A DNA stretch of 64,000 bases from NCBI GenBank assembly GCA_026874595.1, contig CM049308.1:22545867-22609866 (forward strand), read 5' to 3'. The translations under genes and the position numbers were made by a program. The notes beneath the pieces were generated by a model. That model was not told the DNA's origin and did no database searches. It saw only the letters and a list, made by a program, of their open reading frames with translations. Source of the DNA: Sipunculus nudus (taxonomy: Eukaryota > Annelida > Sipuncula > Golfingiida > Sipunculidae). How positions within the stretch are numbered: the first letter of the stretch is position 1; each line of letters starts with the position of its first letter. Positions 1-13,900 of the stretch are shown here, piece after piece.

Positions 1-3000
1 TTATGGTTTAATTTTTTTCCCATTCTAGTACATTTATATATATGGAAATTAGAGTACTTTTACCTATGAAATATTGAATCTCTGTATCTATATGTCCCTA
101 CTGCCGTAGGTGAGGAAGGATATTGTACCTCTTGAAGTTCTGCTAGGTTCCTACTGCATCAAGACAGCCATGCTAAGGTTTCCTTGTACATGGTCAACTC
201 CCGCACTGACATAGTGATGTTCTGGTCAGGTCTCAGTCTCACTTGTATTAATCATCAATTCAATTCTGTTAAAGGCACAGTAAAATATGTGGACCTTGTA
301 AGTTTGATTTCCGCTCTTGTGCATTGAGTCAGGATTTATATCACCATATCTACCTTTTGGGGTATTAAAATATGAGTATATCTTTTTGACCATGTAAAAT
401 TACTTTCACATTCTCCTGCTTACAAGTTACAAGAGATAAACCTTATTGTGTCACAGTGTAGAACTTGCTTAAGTTGTGTCAAATGTTGAATTTGTCATAG
501 TTTTCTGTCAGTCATTTCAGTTTTGAGGCAACAGGGGTTTACTGTATTTGGTTTTCTTCTAGTAGATTATGAATTCCTCAGTGTTGTAAATAATCTGTTT
601 AAAGTATAGTGAACTAGAAATGTGCTCAGAGAGAACAGACCTCTGCCAAGGCAGCTCATTACCCTCATATGGCATTGTCAGGAATTCAATATTTTTCCTT
701 CAAAAAATGGCTCCAATGCTGTACGTTGATTTACTGACATCTTTTAGGTAAACAGCACTTACACATGGAGTGATGTCATTGTTTGCGTGACGTCATGTTT
801 GTTATAGCTCAACTCGCACTCTTAAGATGGCCATATCGTCAGATGCATCCTCCCCTTTTAAACAAATGTGCAATAAAACCCCATAAAACACTCTTTCCAG
901 GGTTATTTAGGCATGAATCACCCCCATAATTCAATTGTTTCATTGCTGAGCTATCCTGAAAATTTAGTCAAAATCTGTTAATAACTTTCTGAGTAATGTT
1001 GCTAACAGACAAACCAACGCCACCAAAAACATAACCACTGCTGCTTGGTGAAGGTAATAAAATAAATAAGTTTGAAATATGTTGAAAATGTCTCTTCAGG
1101 AAGCTTATATTGAGCATCCATTAAGTGTCCCTCATCAGCCAGAAACCCTTGGTTCACGTGGACCAAGGTTTGTGACAGATGGTCAGTAATTGCTCTCTTG
1201 TGTTGTCTGTGTCACATGGGTCATAGGTGGTAAGGGGGCGTGGTGTGAGCTGATGAGGGAAAGTGATTAATTGTACATTCATGCACTGGAGAAAAGTTAG
1301 GGATTAGCAGTATCCATGATTGCCCAATGAAAAGGGGTTATCCCTGGTTGTATAATGGTGTTAACATAACATCATATTTTATTTCCTATTTACCATTTGT
1401 TATAATAATATCGGTGGCAAGTTCCCCTCATTTTGAACACTTACATTTGTTGAATTAGAATATATTTATAAAACTGCAGTTTAAAAAACATTCTAAGAAT
1501 GTATTCCATTCTGTTTATGCTGGTTGGAACTCAAGAGATTAAATTTAGGTACATTTCTTTTTTGAAGGTGTACCCAGGTGTCAACTTGTTTTAATCAATT
1601 AGGAGCTCTATAATGCATTACCTATTTTATATGTTTTAAAAAGTCTGTAACACTATCAGTGGCCATAATGTTTTGGTAATTAAAAGAATATATGATTATT
1701 ATGATTTAATGCTTAAATATTTCTCTCCAGGTTGTGACCATGACAGAACAGTGACTTATACAACTCTAGCAATTGATAAGGAAATATGTGATTCAAAATT
1801 TTAAAATTTCATGACATCCTAGATAGGTCTTTATGAAATGGTTGATTAAGATTTTACAATGTCCCAGATAGATCTTGTTGATAGCACTACACAGCATGTT
1901 CAAGCTGAAAGTTTATTGCACTGGTAATCTTATGATGATTAATTAACATTGTCTGTCACAAGCTGTCCTTAACCTTGTCACTTCAGCTTATACATCATAA
2001 TAAAGTCAGACTGCTTTTCTGACATAAGATATCTTTACTTGCATTGTTTACCTAAAAAAACTGACCTTTATGTTGTGGTGTGTTTCTTCACAATATTTAC
2101 AGGATTCTTTCACTGATTGTTAAATTTGCAGTATTAACAAACTTTTAAAACAACTATCTAAAAAAAGTTGATGGGTACCCATGTCCATGTTGACAATGCT
2201 TCTTGAAATAAATTTTACATGTGTTATTTATTGGATAAATCAGAAAATTTAAGTGCTCCGAGCTCACTTGTTTTATTCCCAATAATATGTGCATATTTGT
2301 CAAGGCAGGATTAATATATATCCACTGCCAGTTTTCTTTTATCTGTGTCATTTTCAGGGTTGATTCAACAACATGGTCCCTTCACTGTTGTATCACCCTA
2401 GTATTAAATTATATATTATGCAATGAAAACTGGTGGAGTATCCCTATCACTGTTCTCTACTGTTTCATGAACATAAGACCATAACAAGTGTATTCTTTTA
2501 TTTCTGTATAAATTTCTAGCTTGTCATCTGGGTGATAAGGCGACTTAAGTCACATTGATGAAGCCTAAAGTCTCTATGTGTCACTATGATAATGATTATA
2601 TCATGATGGGAACAGTGGTATGGTATTAATACTAAGTATTTAGGCAAACTTTTATTGTTACAGACTCCTGAGTTACCAGGATTGAGCTGTCCATCATCCT
2701 TCTGTACAGCATACCATATTCTGTCAGAAGTAGAAGAAAGCTTTTCTTAGTAATGTGTACTTCTGTTTCAAAATGAAAAGAAAAAATCAGTTTGAACGTG
2801 CCTCTTGCAATTTATAAAGGTGTAGATGTATTTGAGATTTACAAAAATTTGCAAATTACAAATAATATAAAGATCCTTTTTGTTTGTGTCTCTTATTGCT
2901 TGTTCTCTCAGGTTTGAAGTTACAGTTTGATATTGAGTCATGTCCCCGGTTCTCCTGGTCAGCTGACCCATGGGTCACCAATTGAAGACCAATGGGAAAA

Positions 3001-4799
3001 CAATGATTTATGAATATTGATTCTTCTGATGAATACTTTACACCCAAAAAAGCTATATCCTCAATTTATCAGAGAAACAGTTATAAAAAGCATCTAGCTC
3101 TCTTTACAGGTACTGAGATAAGTTCTTTCCTTAGGTCATATATAGAAAACTCACTTAGTTTCACTGCCATTATGAAGTATAGGGCAAAATATAAATACAT
3201 AATCTGTTAACTCTTTCCTGTTGAGTGTCCAGTCACAACCACTTTTGTGACTGAATCTTTCTGGCATTTCTTAATTCATTCAAAGGCATGTATATATACT
3301 ACCAGTACTGAATTACTAAATGTTAGCTCATCTTTCAGTCTCTCAATCCCCCTGGGCCCTGGCATTTCAGTGTATCTCATTCCATTACATAAGGACTTAG
3401 AAAAAAGAACCCTGTAATTGAGTAAGATGCTTGTACCTTTCATCATAACAAGCAAGATGTTTTCCTCAGGGATAATGGTATCAGGTGACATGGGTCCTTG
3501 TAAATGAATGATGGCTGTTTTGGTGAGGGTTATTGTCATACAGTGTGCATCTGTTATTGTTTGCAGTCAGTGCCAGCCTTGGAGTACCCTTCAGGGTGCA
3601 TTCATAATTAATTTGATCATTACTTCATTGCGAAGGAAATCCTTTCTGGGACTGGAAGAGTTATATGTATCTACTGCCATTTAGTGGCTCTGTAACTCCA
3701 TTTTATAAATGCTGATATAAACTGGATTAATCAGATGAATTTGCAAAGAAGTATGAGACTGTTCATGTCAGTGGTCTTATGGTAATATATCACTATATGA
3801 CACTTAATGACTTACTGAAATTGGGGATGTTGGTTGTACTTCATTGATCAAGGGCTGATCCAAAATAGACACTTTTAGGGTACAGCAATACAAAAACTGA
3901 GAAGCCCTATACATGTGTTATATTCGACAGCTTGTTAGAAAGGGCAAGGTCTAAATAACCAATGGTGTGTACACTTGAGATTGAATAGAAATAATAATAT
4001 CTTGATCAGTAATTCTGTAAATATGAATCACCATGCTCTATTCATCCTCCCCAAAATGTTTGAAAATTAAAATAATTTATTTGATTTGAACAAATCTTGA
4101 AAAGTCATAGAAATAAGTTGTTGGTTGCTGGTAGGAACCCTTGTATCAGTTTTATACAAAAACCTATTTGCTGCCTTTCATGGTGATACTTATTTGAGAC
4201 AGTGTTTTATTGAATTTGTTCAATAAAGCTCAGTTGCCCGATTTATTTTATCATTCACAAATCTGAAAAGTATGGTGCAGTTGCTTTTGCAGCATTGATA
4301 TATGTCAAGGTCATGTTTCCATATCATACCTAGAATAAGAAACAATCCAAATATATTTGTGGAGTACAGGTAAATCCTGCAGTAAAACTGAATATTTGTT
4401 AAATTATTACCTTGCTTCATTATTTAAGGATTAACCATGTTTACTGTTTAAAAGGATGCATTGCTAACCCAAGGATCAGGATATATTTACAGTGTTCTCA
4501 GCCATGCATGAAATTGATCAGGAAAAGGCTGTATGTTTGGTTTCTCTTTTTTTTATCAGGGAAAGTGAGGGAGAAAATTTGTCGAAAATTCCAAAACCAT
4601 CTAAAATCAGTGAATTTGATGAGTAAGTTTAGTCGGTCACAATTTGTACTGTGTGGTAACAGAGTTTTCAAGGAATGATTGGTTGTGGTTTTGTTACATT
4701 ACATGCTCATGCAGATACAAAACAGATTTATCTTGTTAATTCTTGATTTTGAAATTTAAACTGCACCATAATATACACCACAACAACATTGTTCATGTT
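1..4799. other. upstream or first-intron DNA without a recognised gene
   Basis: AT-rich sequence with only short chance reading frames on both strands (none above about 90 codons, none resembling a known family). It may be 5' flanking sequence or part of the intron before the start-codon exon. CRE-like sites at 771-795 are listed separately. Confidence 0.7.
771..795. promoter_or_regulatory. two CRE-like sites (TGATGTCA and perfect TGACGTCA)
   Basis: TGATGTCA at 771-778 is followed by the full palindromic CREB/ATF site TGACGTCA at 788-795, 17 bp start to start. A perfect 8-mer can occur by chance in 64 kb, and the distance to any transcription start is unknown. Functional role is inference only. 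Confidence 0.25.
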
Positions 4800-5520
4800 A
4801 CGCTCTTTACACAGCGCTTTAACTATAGGCCTAATGCCTATATGGTAAGCGCTGTCTGTTATGACCTCCTATCCTGATTTGCTACACCGGAGGGGAGCAC
4901 TGTATTTTCGTCCAATCAGATGAGACCTTGTGCTGGAAGACACGGCCAAGCGAGGAATACACAGAGCCAATCATATTCATTTCGTTTTGAGTGACAGCTC
5001 ATCGGCCCGTTAACCTTCTGAACAGGCACAAGGCTCAGAGAGAATTGCTGCACACATGGTTTGCTTAGGGCCTTGGGCCCATAGGATGCCCGGCCGGTGA
5101 GCTGTAATTCAAACGAAACGTAACAACAAAGGCTGCCTTCACACCTCGCTGGCTGGTTTCAGTTCTGTAGAGAACAGATTCATGGCTACGCTAACACAGT
5201 CATACTGTCAGAATCGAATATGTCAATGATGCGAGAATGCAGAGGGAGCAATTAAAATTCGACTGTAACCGTCTTAAACGGCGCTTGAAGCGCAGCTATG
5301 GGCGGAGCCAGGATGCCTGTCGAGTGTTTGTTTATTGGCATCTGGTTGGCTGCTTGTCACATCATACGCACGTGTTTTTCAGCGGACAACGAACCCCCAT
5401 CTGGTGTTTAAATATATCATAAGTGGTCAAAGCTGGCAGCGTGAAAATCAGTTGCTTCTTTAGAAGATTTCCGCTGCCTCGGGAGCGTATGTTCATGTCA
5501 AACCAGGAAAAAGGTTGAAA
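4800..5520 (+). promoter_or_regulatory. candidate promoter / non-coding first-exon region
   Basis: This patch is clearly richer in C+G and CpG than its surroundings. It holds CCAAT at 4912-4916 and 4967-4971, an inverted CCAAT (ATTGG) at 5334-5338, a GC box GGGCGG at 5300-5305 and an AT-rich TTTAAATATA at about 5407. It lies 2.3 kb before the start-codon exon, which begins at a splice acceptor and so needs an upstream non-coding exon. No donor here is compelling enough to define that exon. Confidence 0.4.
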
Positions 5521-7762
5521 CATGTATGACCATGGCTTGTTCTTTGAAATTCAAGCCCAGATGCATAAGTGAAAGGACTTGAACAACATAGCTTTATTTG
5601 GTTAATGGAAAAGCTGAATTTTCATTCTTTTATTCCATAAACTTTGTGAAGTTGAGATGTTTATTGTTATTGTAACGAGGGATATATATATTTACAAATA
5701 TTGGCATATTAGATATGTCAGAGATATTGATATAAGAGATTCATTAAATGTGAGTGATTCAGCTTAGGGTGATGTAACCCACAATACCTATGTCTTATTG
5801 GAGGACCAGTATCAACCCCCCCCCCCCCACCACCACCACCAAAAAAAAAGAGAATACCTTGAAACAAAACATACAGCTGAAAACATCTATTGTCAAGCAT
5901 ATTCATTGTACAGATGAGGTGACAGTAGTGTTTTTGTATATTTTATATTTTCTCTTAAGTTTGAAAGACCAACACTATGATCAAGTAACATGAAAAAATT
6001 CAGGTACATGTGAGTCTTTAGCTCTGTTTCAGCTACCAAACTGGTCAAATTGTACAGCATGATTTAATATCAGAGCCTGTTGCATCTATGCTTCTGTTGA
6101 TTTGTGTATATAATATAGGACCTGATATTTCTACATGATTCATATCATATGTACAGTTTTCATAAATTATGAAACACCATGGAATTATGTCATTTGTGAT
6201 ATTGAATAGCACAATACCACTTGCTGAAATGTCAGCTCAAATGTCAGGACTGTAACATGTGGTTTATAACATGAAAGTTAACCCTGGGTCTTGATGGTCG
6301 GATGATCATGGGGAGTTTGTGTTTTAACAGGTGTTAGATTGTAATAGCTACTACCCTTTAACTAGTTCAGATGTCTTGGCCCACAGCATTATGATACTAC
6401 ACATGAATTGATAAGGTCCATGTTATAACATGGTTAATAAATCAAGTGAAATATCAAGCTGGCAAGCAGAATTTCATGCAGGTTCAACTAATAGGGGTCC
6501 AAGTTGGTATGCAGGTGTAGCATAACATGACAGGATGGAAATCAGAGTGACACATATTCACATTTGTCAAGATTTACCTTATTTTTCCAGTTTTTAAGTA
6601 GCTAAAAGTTAACTGAACTGTTTGCCTCCATTGTTGGTTGTGGTTCTTTGTGAAACTTACTTGAAATTCATTCTTCCATGTCTTTTTAAAGGAAAGGTTT
6701 TCATTATATTGCCCTAAAACCCTGCTCCAACAGACCTGGCAATTTTTCTCAAGCTCTCTCATTATGTGGCCAAAATCATAATGGCTGGTCAAATCCAATT
6801 CAACAAAAGTAAATAGTTCACAGTCATCAAACACACCTTATCAAAAAGAATCGATCCACTGCAAGTGATAAGTTTACAAACCGTTTATATTGTAGTCATA
6901 TTCTCGATATAAGCTCTGTAAATGCCAGAACGTTGATTTAAAAATGATTAAATATTTGTGTAGTGTGGTGTGTACATGTAGTGTAAGCAAGTCACTTGAA
7001 TGTTTAAATAATTGCCTCCTTCAAAATTATGATATAGCTAGCCAGGCAGCCTGCTTTAGCAAGGATTCTGGGTGATGGAGCACGAGACTTGTTTTTAGGA
7101 CGATATTTATTAGAAAATCTGTATTTCTTGTGAAATATATTTGTATGATGCACTCCGCTTATTACATCAAAAAGCTGTCTGCTGGCTTTATTTGATGCAG
7201 ATGTCAAAAACTGTTTTGGGGATTTTAGCTGTTGTGCAATGTGTGATCAATATTGATTCAATAAGGAAAAATCTTATGATCTGTGCACATGTGTATGTGT
7301 AGATGTGTACATTGTACATCAGATCAGTGGGGGATGTCAAAATGTCATATTTGCCGGAGTCCTTTGCAAACCCAATAATTCATCAAAACAGTATACTTTC
7401 CATTGTCTAATAGCCTGATTTATTTAGGATACATGTGTATTGGGGGTGATTATTATGATATCATGTTTTTCATGCAGTATATCTCAGAGTACAGTTCTGT
7501 ATGACATTTGGGTTATCATTCATTGTACCTAAAGATCATAGTACAGTTTTCTCACCGTAGTTAACCATATTTCCTAAGAATGTATTGGAAGTGACAATTG
7601 TGATACTGGTATCATGTTTTTTAAGCAATGGCTTATAATGCTGTTATGTTTGTTATTGATTTACCTGTGACTGATTATACCTGGTGGTCAATATCTGACA
7701 TTGTGTTACCTGAGATTATACCTAATGATCATTAATAAACATATATGTATTTTTGGTTGTAG
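5521..7762. other. non-coding stretch before the start-codon exon
   Basis: AT-rich; contains a C run at 5816-5828 followed by ACC triplets and an A run. Minus-strand frames across it are low-complexity artefacts. If 4800-5520 holds the first exon, this is intron. Confidence 0.6.
5816..5849. repeat. poly-C, (ACC)n and poly-A simple sequence
   Basis: A run of 13 C is followed by several ACC units and about nine A. Polymorphic simple sequence, no coding value. Confidence 0.9.
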
Positions 7763-7937
7763 GTGCTGTTCCATGTGGTAGATTGGGTGTGGTAGTGTGT
7801 GACAATGACCGAGGTAGAGATTGCCCCCGTATGGGGGGACAAAACAGAGAACCATTATCAGAACGAAGATGATGATTTTGAATCAGGGAACAACTCGGCC
7901 AAGCTTTTTGAAAGATCCAGAATTAAGGCTCTTGCAG
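7763..7937 (+). CDS. beta-spectrin exon with start codon (5' UTR 7763-7804, CDS 7805-7937, residues 1-44)
   Basis: The acceptor TTGTAG ends at 7762 and the donor is GTAAGA at 7938. ATG at 7805 has A at -3 and an in-frame TAG at 7793-7795 just upstream, which fixes the start. The peptide opens [18 protein letters not shown], continues acidic ([10 protein letters not shown]) and ends in the family block [13 protein letters not shown] just before CH1. The exon ends after the first base of codon 45. Because it begins at an acceptor, at least one non-coding exon lies upstream. Confidence 0.95.
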
Positions 7938-10900
7938 GTAAGAATACACACAGTCAATACTTATACTTATAATACATCAAATACTCCCTGAGAATATCAA
8001 CTGCTAGAATTGTATTGATGAAGCATGCATCTATTTTTATCGTGTGACATTGTCAAACCATACATGTTCACTGCCTTTTGGCCAAGTCAGTTATAAATCT
8101 TCATTCAGACTTTCATGCCTCATTCATGGGTACACTAGCCAAAAAAAGGCATTTTGAAGGCTTTTATAAATGTTAGATGCAATCTTTGTTTCTTTAACTG
8201 ATCATTGGTTATTAATTTTCTTTGAAGACTGACATTTCATTAAGGTTGTAGTAAGATTCTTGATGATAGCAAAAGGGTCAATACCCTTTATGATAAAAAT
8301 CCACATGAATTATGAACATTGCCTTATGTTCATAGTGATTTTATTTGGAAAAAAATGATATATGTGAAAAACACATCCGACGTCCCTTTCAGGGTGATTG
8401 ATAACATGGCGGCTGTTCAGTGCATCGGCTGTTTGATGATGTTTTCAGTGTGATGGGGACGATGTTTGCTTTGAAAGCTGCATCAGGAGTCAAGACTATA
8501 TGATGAGGCTGATGGATCAAAAACAGCAGGCTGGATGAATAAGCATCAGCCAGCATCAAGCTGCTGTGTCAGCCTGCTGAATCCTGCTGCTGTATTCATC
8601 ATGTCAGCTCCCCCTAAAATAGCCCAGTCTGCATCCCTCATATTGATCCTCCCCGGGGTCAGCCCTAGCTGCCTGCACAGCTGTGGCCCGGAAACTGCTT
8701 AATAATACTGTTATCCTCCCAGCCCTTTTTATACACAAATCAATTGATTGCTACATGGATTATCTCCAGAAAATAATGAAAAACTGACAAGGTGATACCA
8801 GTGTACACACTAGTGCCATGCCAAGCATTTCAGACCCTAAAAATGGAAGTGCCCATACAAATAAGAATAAATACTGCAAATGATCTTTCGACTGTTGGTT
8901 ATATATATTATGATCAGTACATTTTTCTCAGTCTTGAGCCTTTTGTAAATTCATTATGTATCAGTACCTGACACTAGTGTATACTGAAAGTATTTGTCAA
9001 GCAGCTGGTTTATTTTGGAAGCTCTCTTGTATAAATAATAACTGGATTCAAATTTCTGTTTACTGTTTAAAAAGGTGATTCAGCTGGGCTGCTGGCTTTG
9101 TTCTATGATGCCTTGCTGCTCATATTTCCATAAATAGAACTTAAATGATATGTTCTTTATTAGTATGTAACAGCAGACCTATAAGAGTAAATTAGAAGGA
9201 AGGAAAGAAAAAACTGGCTGGTTAGGTATTGATTTTGGTTCAGTAATGCATACATTGTACTTTTCTGAACATTGTACAGATTGAATAATACATAAACAAG
9301 GTGCACTGACAGGTGTGTCTGTTATCAAATCTGTTTTGTGCCTGGTACACCTGACTGTACCAATTACCTCACATTGTGTACCTTGGCCCAAATCTCTCAT
9401 TACATCTTCATGTGTTCAGAGCCTTGGCAATGGTATAAACTGATGCCTATGTATGCATGCCTTTGCAAGGCACAAAATAAACTTTTCACTCTGTCAGAAA
9501 TGGGATTTGTTAGCAAAAATTACAAAGAAATAAAAAAATCCAGTTAGCATACCAGAAATGAGTATTGGTACTAAACAGTTTTGCCAGACCCAACAGAACT
9601 GCACCAGATATTTCCCAGGGTTTGACACATTCCTTGCAATATATACTTAGTAGAAGATAGTTCTTGTCTGAAAAGTTACTTTTTATTGTATATGGGAGGG
9701 GTATGTTCTTTGTGCAAAATGAAATAATAATAACATGAGTAAACTGAAAGAGTCACTATTAGCCCTAGGTTGGGGTTTAGGGAAGGGGAACAGCACAGGA
9801 TTGTGCTCTTAGTAAAAACATGCCTTAGTACACTGGATGATAAGGGTGCAGGACGTGTGTGCATCAAATGTGAGTGGCATGCACATGTAGGGTGCTGTAC
9901 AGTGCAAAGGCGTAGCTAAACATCAAAACCATGGAGAACACATCAGGGGAAAATTTGCCACCCATTCGCACTGGCTGACTTTATGATGAATGAGGAGAGA
10001 TAGGATACTGCAAGGTTCACTGGGCCTGAACCAAAATGCCTAATTCACAACAACAAGTAACCATGGCTATGCCTACAGCAGAAAGACAATGCTGCACACT
10101 GCAGCGATGCAGTAGTCTTTGAGACACCAAGCTGTTTTTATTCCTGTATAAAATAGCCATATGTCCATTTATTATATAACCATATGTTCTCTGACGGCCT
10201 AAGTTTTCTCTCATGATTTATAAGTGGTAAAATACCTCCTGCTGCTTTACTCTCTTGTGGATGAGACTCATTTGTACACAGATGATCAGCAAGACTTTTC
10301 ATTCACATGTCAGATAACCCAATTTGTGTTGTTTTAGAGAGGTTACTCCATATAATCACCCATGTAGAGCAAAAAATACCTTCTACTCTAAGTGCTGTGG
10401 TATCTGTGAATGAAGTTCACTCACACTTACAGCCCAGAGGATGATCTAGGTTTAGTGTTGTTTTGACTGACAGATCTGGGACATGCTCTTTGGTGGCATA
10501 TGAGCATTCAAGTTCAATTTTGTATATATTATAAGACCACTGTGTAGTCCACAGATCAAAGGAAAGGTCATTTGTCACAGCTGTCCTAGTACTGAAAAAT
10601 GATGCGCTCTGTTAAATAGCGGAATGTTTTAAGTTCTGTGTGGACCGTTTGCTATGTGACTTGATAATATTTGGGAACACAGTTGCACTGGCTGTTGCAG
10701 CACTGAGAGGCTGATTATTTTCATAATTCATGCCACTCAATTCATGATAAGCTGTTGACTCACCCTATGCTCTTTTTATTCCCGCGTTGCATACCATTCA
10801 TATTTTGGTATTAACCAAGTCACCAGTGTTGCTGCAAGAAAATTGATAGAAAATGTACATGCTCAGAAGATATTCTGTATTGTACATATGGAGCATTCCT

Positions 10901-13900
10901 TTGTACTGCAAATATTTGACAAGATTGTTCTGTTTCAGTTTCATAAATCAGTGGCATATTAAGTATTTGTCCCCTGGTAGAGGCTGTATGTGCATGAGAC
11001 ATTTCATGTTTTAGATTGAGTCCCTATGTGGAAGGTTGATTTACAGATAAATAGATAATGTGTTTGCATAAGTGAGCTGATTAGCCAATTTGGAGATTAA
11101 CGAGTAACCTTAAATAAATAAAAAAAAAGTGATTTTATTGTCTATTTCTCTTCTTTCCACCTTTCTGTAACATTTGTAAATATTTAAATATATGTTGCCC
11201 ATTGTGCTTGGATCATGAATAGCGTTTTTTGTGTAATTGTGCTTAGGACAGCTGATTGCAGTAAATCACCTATAACAAACACTGTTGTTAAACAGACTTG
11301 TGTATCTACTGGTAAGGGTCACCAATTATATCAATTGATGAGGATAATTTATGAACCTGTGTAACAATATTTGTGCTATACGAATAAAGCCTAATGATAA
11401 ATTAATTCACTGCTGGACTAATGGCCGAATTTTCACAGCGAGCTAAGGTCTGGAAGATGCTATATTTTGTGTGATAGTTAATGCAGGATAAATATTTAAG
11501 ATAAATTCACCAGTCACCAGTATTTTCAAGTTTTTAAGTTACCACAGGCTTAAAATTTAAAAGAAGTCGCATATGATAAAAAATTTGATGTATGCCATAG
11601 AAGTTTGCCATTATTTCACCTATTGGTAAGTTTTGCTTTCATGAAAATATTGTATATAAATAGCACACGCGAAGTGGTATCTGTTAGGCTGTATTTATCA
11701 TGATTTTAACAATGTATTTCAGATGAGAGAGAAACTGTTCAAAAGAAGACATTCTGTAAATGGGTGAACTCACATTTGAATCGGGTCGGAAGCCGCATTC
11801 AAGATCTGTATGTGGACCTGAGAGATGGAAAGAATCTTATCAAGCTCCTTGAGATACTGTCAGGAGACAGGCTGGTAAGTGGTATATAATGTTGCTATTT
11901 AAACAGAGCAATTTACTGTAAGAAGTGTACTTGAGCAAACTGTTACTATAATTTGCTGAAAATATTTATTATTACAAAATATAAAGTGTCTTTGAAACAG
12001 ATGAATCTAAGAAAAACTTTTAGCTGACAGAATGCCACATAATTACAAAATGCCCTTGATCAAAATGCTACCAAACAATTATCCATGAAACAAAATCCAT
12101 TGAACAAAATATTAATGGACAGAATGCCATTTGACAAAATGTCTGTGGACAAAATACCATAGGATATAATGCTCAAAATATGACAAAATATCCATAGGGT
12201 CAAGGTCAGTATTATAAATGGCAGTCTGACTGCATTTTTAGCTCAGCTGACTATAAGTCATCTGAGCTATAGTCGTGGTCCATTGTCCGTCGTCCGTCCG
12301 TCTGTCCGTCCGTCTGTCCGTCCGTCCGTCCGTCCGTCCGTCCGTAGATGTGGCACGTTTTGAAACCGTAAGACCTAGGAATCCAAAATTCAGCATAATG
12401 TTAGATGTCCCCAAGATCTCCTACCAAGCTGAAAACTGGGTCTTTGCGACTTCGTTCCTTTGAGAAATTAAGGAAAAACCTCAATTTTTTATTAAAATCC
12501 TATTTTCACACTTCAGGACTGCTTATATCAAAACCACTCATCTGTTTTTCCTCATATTTACCATAAATATTCCTCTATATGGTTCCTATGAACATGCAAG
12601 AAATTAAGTCTGTAAACTATAAATTCTTTAAGTTATGGGCCCAAACATAATGGACTTTGTAAAAAATCAGGAAAAATAATAACTCACTTAACATGAAAAA
12701 TTTTGAATCTAGAGTCTATTTTCTCAAGTATATAACTATGTTTAATTAAGATTCAATTGTTTACCGAAAATTAGATCTGAATTTTGTAAATTTTTTAAGT
12801 TATTAGCATAAAAAAAAAAATTAGTACCTTAAATTTTGCCCAACTTTGACCATGGCAGGTTTTTTTCCTGTAAGCACCATTGATTTAATTTTCACAGCAT
12901 GTAAACATAAATATTTAGTTTGTCTAAATCTGAAATTTGAAAATTAAAGCTTTAAAATTAAGCTAGTTATTGATTTTTTTTTTCTGTAGTCACTTGCTTT
13001 GATTACAGATGCAGGGTCCCACTCCAGGTCACTGGAAGTCAGCTATGCCAGGGTTTCTGATTTGTTACAGTCACTGGGGGAGATCCAGGTGTACAGTTAT
13101 TCTCATATCACCACCCCAATCACCCCCCCCCCCCCCCACCCCCCACCCCCGCAAACCCAACCCACCAAGTGTTATGCACTTATTGTTATTGTTTTCACTG
13201 TATCTCCTTAATTGTAATGCTGTTTCCACTCCGATATGCTAAAACTTTCCTTGAAAAAATAATTCAAGGTGTAATCAAGAAGATGCAATGTTGTGTAATG
13301 TAACATTTTAAAAAAAAATCAAATTTCTTTTAAATGATTTTAACAAATATAATTGAACCCATCAGTATGCTTAAATTATTATAAAATATGAAGCACATTA
13401 TGGATAAATTAAGACACAATTAAAAATTGTGAAATCAAAATCAAGTATTATTTTTAGATATTTATTGTTTTGCAGATTTAAAAGATATATTTTTGTGGTA
13501 AAAAATAAATAAACATTTGTATGCATGATGTGGTGTTATCTGACAAGATTGAGATTTATGATGATGCAATTGAGAATTATGAATCAACTTTTATATTCAG
13601 ATATATATGTTAAATTGGAAATGTATAGAAATATAAACTTAAATTAGAAAATAATTGATGTGATAAAAAAATGAGGATTTAATACAAACATTTGTTCATT
13701 ATTTTCCTGCCTCAGCAGAATTTGAGATCAGGCTTTGTTTGCCCTGTTTTATGTTGTTTATTAGCTCTATTTCAACTGTATACATTTCATAAAAAAAATA
13801 CATATATATATTAAATAATATATATTATACAAAAAAATGGATTCGATTGAACAAATGTGTAAACTACTGAAATGTCAACAGTTAATAAAAAAACCAACTA

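Noticed and set aside
5718-5993. Frames across the poly-C tract
   Set aside because: Low-complexity artefact (poly-Gly or Pro/Thr runs).
12275-12463. Open frame with repeated RPSV units (also at 56636-56902, and related frames at 17250, 56844 and 63530)
   Set aside because: It is a translation of the GTCC microsatellite and shared body of the mobile repeat; it varies between copies and has no independent coding evidence.
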